NCBI RefSeq assembly: GCF_013416325.1 | Contig: NZ_JACCGK010000004.1 | Span: 62,001-126,000 of the forward strand | DNA: 64,000 nt | DNA from: Vreelandella sedimenti | Lineage (GTDB): Bacteria; Pseudomonadota; Gammaproteobacteria; Pseudomonadales; Halomonadaceae | Direction of reading: 5' to 3' | Shown here: piece by piece, positions 58,715 through 64,000 of the stretch | Numbering within the stretch: the stretch's first letter is position 1 | How the letters are laid out: every line of letters starts with the position of its first letter | Notes under the pieces: generated by a model | Told to the model about the DNA's origin: nothing | The model's input: the letters and a program-made list of their open reading frames with translations, nothing else | Databases searched by the model: none | Made by a program: the position numbers and the translations under genes

Positions 58715-59926
58715 ATGCAGGATTCAACAGCATCGTCGTCTCAAGGGCTGGCGCGTAACCCGCGCTTGGCTGAATTTGTGTTGGCGCTGGGTGGCTTTGG
58801 AATCGGCACCAGCGAGTTCGTCATTATGGGCCTGATGAACCGTGTGGCGGGTGATTTAGCGGTAACGGTGCCGCAAGTGGGTTACGCAATAAGCAGCTAC
58901 GCCTTGGGCGTGGTAGTCGGTGCGCCGCTGATTTCGGCGCTGGCCGCGCGAGTACCTAGGCGGTCGCTGTTGATTATGCTGATGCTGGTATTTGCGGTGG
59001 GCAATATTGCCAGTGCCATGGCACCGGGGTTCTGGTCATTCGTAGGGCTGCGTTTTCTGGCTGGCTTGCCTCACGGCGCCTATTTTGGCATCGCCGCACT
59101 GGTGGCCGCGGGGGCAGTGCCGATAGACCAACGGGCGCGGGCCGTTTCCCGGGTGATGATGGGCTTAACCGTGGCGATTCTGATCGGTGCGCCGCTGGGT
59201 ACCTGGGCGGGTAACCTATTGGGCTGGCAGATCGCCTTTGCGGGTGTCGGCGGCATTGCGTTGCTCACCGCTCTGTTGATCCGGTTCTATGTACCGGTGC
59301 AGCCCGTCGATACCCTAGCAAGCCCTGTACGTGAGCTGTCAGCACTGCTTAAACAGCGGGTGTTGGTTACTCTGGCGCTTGCCTGCATTGGCTGCGGCGG
59401 CATGTTCGCCATTTTTAGCTATGTGATGCCGACATTAACCCAGCAGGCGGGTATGAGCGAAGCACTGGGGCCGTTGGTGCTGGTCATTTTCGGCCTGGGC
59501 TCTATTGCCGGTAACTTAATCGGCGGGCGCATGGCGGATAAAAACCTGATGCGTGCCATACCCACCATTCTGCTCTGGTGTGGCGTGGTACAAGGGTTAT
59601 TTTATTTTGCGGCGAATAACGTTTGGACGGGGTTGCTGTTCGTTGGCCTGGTGGGTACCAGTATGGCACTGGCACCTTCGTTGCAAACCCGCTTGATGGA
59701 TGTGGCGGAAGATGCCCAAACCATGGCGGCCTCGCTGAACCACGCGGCCTTTAACGGTGCCAATGCCCTAGGGGCGTGGCTTGCAGGCCTGGCAATCAGC
59801 GCTGGCTTTAGCTGGTCGAGCACGGGCTTAGTCGGTGCGGGTTTGGCGCTCTGCGGCTTGGTGATTTTTGCCGCTGGGCGCTGGTTGGAGAAGCGCACCT
59901 ACGGCGCCGTGGCCCAGCGAGCATAG
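58715..59926 (+). CDS. MFS transporter of the DHA1/AraJ group
   Basis: Inner-membrane exporter of 403 residues with twelve predicted helices. ATG 58715 follows AAGGAG by six bases. An upstream ATG at 58682 has no ribosome site. Family features are FGIGTSEFVIMGLMNRVA in helix 1, a conserved GYAISSYALGVVVGAPL in helix 2, and SRVMMGLTVAILIGAPLGTW in helix 5. Such proteins export sugars, purines or drugs. The substrate here is unknown. Confidence 0.9.
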   Translation: MQDSTASSSQGLARNPRLAEFVLALGGFGIGTSEFVIMGLMNRVAGDLAVTVPQVGYAISSYALGVVVGAPLISALAARVPRRSLLIMLMLVFAVGNIASAMAPGFWSFVGLRFLAGLPHGAYFGIAALVAAGAVPIDQRARAVSRVMMGLTVAILIGAPLGTWAGNLLGWQIAFAGVGGIALLTALLIRFYVPVQPVDTLASPVRELSALLKQRVLVTLALACIGCGGMFAIFSYVMPTLTQQAGMSEALGPLVLVIFGLGSIAGNLIGGRMADKNLMRAIPTILLWCGVVQGLFYFAANNVWTGLLFVGLVGTSMALAPSLQTRLMDVAEDAQTMAASLNHAAFNGANALGAWLAGLAISAGFSWSSTGLVGAGLALCGLVIFAAGRWLEKRTYGAVAQRA

Positions 59927-59946
59927 CTTTGGTTAACGTTGCATAG

Positions 59947-59981
59947 TTGACCAGCTACATAGATATTGACCAGCTACATAG
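59947..59981. repeat. 16-bp direct repeat upstream of lipoprotein gene
   Basis: TTGACCAGCTACATAG occurs at 59947-59962 and again at 59966-59981, a 19-bp period. It lies 80-120 bases upstream of the glycine-zipper lipoprotein and contains TTGACC, which could be a -35 element, although no well-spaced -10 was found. Confidence 0.8.
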
Positions 59982-60063
59982 TTATCGAACAGTGATAATT
60001 AACATGGCTAAAAAGTCGAATTCTCTCTACTGTGTAAGAGTAGTAACCCATAAGGAGATGACC

Positions 60064-60315
60064 ATGCACATTCAGGTATTGAATTTGACACGTATAGTGA
60101 CCCTCGGCGCGGTGGTGGCGTTAACCATTGGCTTGGCGGGTTGCGGCACCACTACCGGAGAGCGTGCCTCTAGCGGCGCCGGTGTGGGTGCAGCCGTTGG
60201 CGCGGGTGCCGCTGCTGTAACCGGTGGTAGCGTCGTTCAAGGCGCCGTTATCGGCGGTGGCGTTGGTGCTGCCACTGGTGCCGCCACGGATGAGGATGAC
60301 ATCAACCTCGAATAA
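60064..60315 (+). CDS. Small glycine-zipper lipoprotein (OsmB-like)
   Basis: Outer-membrane lipoprotein precursor of 83 residues. The signal peptide ends in lipobox LAGC (about residue 24). The body is a glycine-zipper of Gly/Ala/Val repeats (GAGVGAAVGAGAAAV, then GAVIGGGVGAATGAA) with an acidic tail DEDDINLE. ATG 60064 is six bases after AAGGAG. An in-frame ATG at 60058 is too close to that site. OsmB of E. coli is osmotically induced, and a similar role is plausible. Confidence 0.82.
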   Translation: MHIQVLNLTRIVTLGAVVALTIGLAGCGTTTGERASSGAGVGAAVGAGAAAVTGGSVVQGAVIGGGVGAATGAATDEDDINLE

Positions 60316-60331
60316 GTAATAGGTTGATCTA

Positions 60332-61027
60332 TTAGCGACATAGCCGAAATCCGCGCATGCCCATATGAAAGTGATCGGCATGCGCGGCGTTGTAATCCGG
60401 CCCCAATACATTACCGAAGGCATTGCAGGCGCCATCCCGCGCGGCGCGTAAAAACTCATCCTCCTCGCCCCCATCATCCCAGTCATTGATTAGCGTGATG
60501 CGCTGGCCGTTCTCAAACTGAAATCCCACTACATCCAGAGCTTCGGCGGTGGCGTGTTCGCTGCGCCTGCCGGTTTCGCGGCCATAAACGTTACGGCAGG
60601 CAAAGCTACCTACGTGGTTAATCTGGCTCACCCGGCTGCCCATAATCTCCTCGGCGACAGGCTGTAACGCGTGACGTTCAAACATCACCCACGCCAGTGC
60701 CATGGGGCAGGAGGCCACGAAACTCTGGTTAAACGCGACCCCACTAGAGTGCATGCGCACGATATTAGAAAGCGGGCAGCTCTCCATGGGGGCGTAATCG
60801 GACAATGGTGTATAGCGCAGCTCGCCCTCAGGGACGGTATCTAACGCAGCTAAACAGCCATTGCGGTCATCCTCCAAGCGGCTTAGCTTCAGTTGCGTGA
60901 CCGGCGTGATAGGGTCGTCAATATGCAATGGAGCCCATGGCGCCCAGTGGCGGGGAATCTCAATGGTGCCCTTTTGCAGAGCTACGCCCAGCGCAATCAG
61001 GGCTAAAATAAATAGCGTACTGCGCAT
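60332..61027 (-). CDS. Extensin-like family protein (LAS-type metallopeptidase fold)
   Basis: Protein of 231 residues with a single N-terminal membrane or signal helix, then the extensin-like domain. The motif GRRSEHATAEALDVVGF and the closing HADHFHMG give the H/D/H zinc pattern of LAS peptidases that cut peptidoglycan peptides. Conserved cysteine pairs suggest periplasmic disulfides. ATG 61027 has GGGAGG upstream. It is convergent with the lipoprotein gene and divergent from gmk. Confidence 0.82.
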   Translation of the reverse strand: MRSTLFILALIALGVALQKGTIEIPRHWAPWAPLHIDDPITPVTQLKLSRLEDDRNGCLAALDTVPEGELRYTPLSDYAPMESCPLSNIVRMHSSGVAFNQSFVASCPMALAWVMFERHALQPVAEEIMGSRVSQINHVGSFACRNVYGRETGRRSEHATAEALDVVGFQFENGQRITLINDWDDGGEEDEFLRAARDGACNAFGNVLGPDYNAAHADHFHMGMRGFRLCR

Positions 61028-61157
61028 GCCTACCTCCCTGTATGTCACCACCAACGCTACAGTCGTCGCGCTGGGTGTGCGATACTGCGCAGCCTTGCTG
61101 CTCTGCTGCAGTCGCTCTACTTGCGTTTACTACGTTTTCCGCTACTTATTTTGCTAA

Positions 61158-61808
<651 letters not shown>

Positions 61809-61926
61809 TCTATACGGTTCTACTACTTTCTATTGTATTGCACTACATCATCTTTTTCGCTGGGTCGGTGCCGTTGGTTTTTTTATAACGGTGTCGGCCC
61901 GGTTCCGTCATAACAGGAAGGCTCCC

Positions 61927-62184
61927 ATGGCTCGCGTAACCGTTGAAGATTGTCTTGAAAATGTTGAAAACCGTTTCAAGCTGGTGATGATTTCCACCCA
62001 GCGTGCTCGTCAGCTGGCGCGCGGCTCCCGCGATGCTCTGCTACCTTGGGAAAATGATAAACCTACGGTGATGGCGCTGCGTGAAATTGCCGCAGGCCTG
62101 GTCGATCACACTGTACTGGACGAGCCCGTTGAAGCCGCTGTTCGTCCGCGCCCGGCTATGGCGCCTACTCATATCGACGACTAA
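61927..62184 (+). CDS. rpoZ: RNA polymerase omega subunit
   Basis: Small subunit that helps assemble RNA polymerase and forms part of a ppGpp site. It has 85 residues from ATG 61927, behind an AGGAAGG site. [20 protein letters not shown] is the canonical beginning, followed by RARQLARG and [13 protein letters not shown]. An upstream in-frame start at 61891 is not needed. Confidence 0.97.
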   Translation: MARVTVEDCLENVENRFKLVMISTQRARQLARGSRDALLPWENDKPTVMALREIAAGLVDHTVLDEPVEAAVRPRPAMAPTHIDD

Positions 62185-62216
62185 CGTTTTCAACGAAACC
62201 GATAGAGGCGCGGTAG

Positions 62217-64000
62217 ATGTTCACCATTGATGACCTGGCCGATAGACTCGGCGGCTATTTACCCTCGGATGAGATCCAGCAGGTCAAACGCGCCTTTTAC
62301 TATGCTGAGCAGGCCCACGACGGCCAGCGGCGGCGTTCCGGCGAGCCGTACGTTACCCACCCACTGGCGGTAGCGAATATTCTTGCCAATATGCACATGG
62401 ATCATCAAAGCCTGATGGCTGCCATGCTGCACGACGTTATCGAAGACACTGGCGTATCCAAAAAAGCCCTGGAGGCTCAGTTTGGCAAGCCGGTAGCAGA
62501 GCTGGTAGACGGGGTATCCAAACTTACCCAAATCACCTTTGAAGACAAAGCCGTCGCCCAGGCGGAAAATTTTCAGAAGATGGTGCTGGCGATGTCGCGG
62601 GATATTCGCGTTATCATCGTCAAGTTGGCTGACCGGTTGCATAACATGCGCACCCTGGGCGCCCTACGCCCAGATAAAAAGCGTCGCATCGCCCGTGAAA
62701 CGTTGGAAATTTACGCGCGAATTGCCGGGCGGTTGGGTATCAATACGATTCGTATCGAGCTTGAGGATCTCTCCTTTCAGGCGATTCACCCCATGCGCTC
62801 GGAGCGCATCAAGCGTGCGGTTGCCAAAGCGCGGGGGCACCGGCGTAGTGCCATGCGCGAAATACAGTCCTCCCTGCAAAAAAGCCTGGACGATGACGGG
62901 CTTAATGGCACCGTCATCGGACGCCAAAAACATCTGCTGTCGATCTATAAAAAAATGCGTGACCAGCGTAAGCCCTTTGTCGAAATTATGGATGTATTTG
63001 GCTTTCGCATCATTACCGAAGATGTGGCCAGCTGCTACCGTATTCTAGGCGTGGTGCATAACCTCTATAAGCCAGTACCGGGGCGCTTTAAAGACTACAT
63101 TGCGATTCCCAAAGCTAACGGTTACCAGAGCCTGCATACCACCCTGTTTGGCTCCCGCGGTATGCCCATTGAGGTGCAGATACGTACGCGTGAAATGGAG
63201 GCCATGGCCAATAACGGTATCGCTGCCCACTGGCTTTATAAAGCGGGGCAGACTTCCCATCCGATTGCCGAGGGCAGCCATGCACGTGCTCGCGCCTGGG
63301 TTAAGGGCCTGCTGGAAATGCAGCGCCACGCCGGCGACTCGCTGGAGTTTATCGAACACGTTAAAAACGACCTGTTCCCTGACGATATCTACGTGTTCAC
63401 GCCTAAAGGCGACATTATGGAGCTGCCCCAGGGTGCTACCGTAATCGACTTCGCTTACACCGTGCACACGGATATCGGCAATAACTGTATCGCTTGCCGC
63501 ATTGATCGCCATTTGGCGCCGCTCTCGACGCGCTTAGAGAGTGGTCAGACGCTTGAAATTATCACCGCCCCCGGTGCGAAGCCCAATATTACCTGGCTCA
63601 ATTTTGTGACCACCGCAAAGGCGCGTTCGGCAATCCGTCATGCGCTTAAATATCAGCAGCAGACCGAAGCGGTCATGCTGGGACGACGGTTGCTCAATAA
63701 AGCCCTGGCGCCGTTCGATACCAGTCTGGAAGAACTGGATGAGAGCGCCCTTAAGCGCGCCTTCAAAGAGTTGGATGTCTCTTCTGAGGATGCTCTGTTG
63801 GAGTCGCTTGGGATGGGCAACCGCATGACCCACGTGGTGGCACGCCGCCTAGTGGCTGCGGCGCATGGCGAAAGCTATGAACACCCTGTAGACGGGGATG
63901 GCAGCAAAGCCGTCATGATCAGCGGCAGCGAAGGCATGGTGATTAACTTTGCGCGCTGCTGCCATCCGCTACCAGGCGACCCCGTGGTGGGCCACCTTTC
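62217..64000 (+). CDS. spoT: Bifunctional (p)ppGpp synthetase/hydrolase SpoT (3' end outside window)
   Basis: Stringent-response enzyme that makes and degrades (p)ppGpp. It has 594 complete codons before the window ends. The HD hydrolase domain has RRSGEPYVTHPLAVA, MLHDVIEDT and KLADRLHNMRTL. The synthetase domain has GRQKHLLSIYKKM and the catalytic stretch IMDVFGFRIIT, and the TGS domain starts near IYVFTPKGDIMELPQGATV. An intact HD site distinguishes it from RelA. The first RIS/ACT part is cut off. It starts 32 bases after rpoZ. Confidence 0.96.
   Translation, partial: MFTIDDLADRLGGYLPSDEIQQVKRAFYYAEQAHDGQRRRSGEPYVTHPLAVANILANMHMDHQSLMAAMLHDVIEDTGVSKKALEAQFGKPVAELVDGVSKLTQITFEDKAVAQAENFQKMVLAMSRDIRVIIVKLADRLHNMRTLGALRPDKKRRIARETLEIYARIAGRLGINTIRIELEDLSFQAIHPMRSERIKRAVAKARGHRRSAMREIQSSLQKSLDDDGLNGTVIGRQKHLLSIYKKMRDQRKPFVEIMDVFGFRIITEDVASCYRILGVVHNLYKPVPGRFKDYIAIPKANGYQSLHTTLFGSRGMPIEVQIRTREMEAMANNGIAAHWLYKAGQTSHPIAEGSHARARAWVKGLLEMQRHAGDSLEFIEHVKNDLFPDDIYVFTPKGDIMELPQGATVIDFAYTVHTDIGNNCIACRIDRHLAPLSTRLESGQTLEIITAPGAKPNITWLNFVTTAKARSAIRHALKYQQQTEAVMLGRRLLNKALAPFDTSLEELDESALKRAFKELDVSSEDALLESLGMGNRMTHVVARRLVAAAHGESYEHPVDGDGSKAVMISGSEGMVINFARCCHPLPGDPVVGHL

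Overview
The window looks like a chromosomal segment of a moderately halophilic gammaproteobacterium close to Halomonas. This is judged from gene content, acidic protein composition and synteny with Pseudomonas-type chromosomes, not from a database match. It has no rRNA or tRNA genes, no CRISPR array and no intact insertion sequence. Both ends cut genes: a ClC-family anion channel or transporter on the left and spoT on the right.

Region by region. 1-5995: clc (partial, minus strand), argC, erpA and a three-gene polar/basic amino-acid ABC importer. 6106-6512: an AT-rich intergenic region packed with DnaA boxes just before mnmG, which I read as the chromosomal replication origin. 6613-18256: the core run mnmG-rsmG-parA-parB-atpIBEFHAGDC, transcribed away from the origin and closed by a strong terminator. 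18428-28244: mgtE, a CDF metal exporter, uppP-apbE-glmU, glmS and an NhaD-type sodium/proton antiporter. 28355-28954: a CBS-domain protein.

29087-35408 is the most unusual part. It is a tightly packed, mostly overlapping seven-gene minus-strand operon: a thermostable-hemolysin-family protein with a possible GNAT/LuxI-like fold, an AMP-forming acyl ligase, a heme-oxygenase-like (HDO/TenA-like) protein with the metal-ligand pattern of diiron oxidases, an SDR oxidoreductase, an exported TPR protein, and a QseBC/PmrAB-like two-component system. A PmrA-type direct repeat sits in its promoter region, shared with a divergent GNAT gene. It reads as a self-regulated pathway for an unknown lipid-like metabolite.

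36654-42717: an exported diheme cytochrome c, rep, trmL, pyrE, a catalytically dead ExoIII homologue that matches Crc, and rph. In Pseudomonas, pyrE-crc-rph-yicC-gmk-rpoZ-spoT is nearly continuous. Here the same genes are present but are split by two accessory blocks. The first (42830-50273) is a sugar or polyol ABC importer with an FGGY kinase and a divergent LacI regulator. The second (51247-61027) holds two separate HipA/HipB-like modules with their own operator arrays, a decayed histidine phosphatase, an alcohol dehydrogenase, pirin, an AlkA-like glycosylase, an MFS exporter, a small glycine-zipper lipoprotein and an extensin-like protein. gmk-rpoZ-spoT then resumes.
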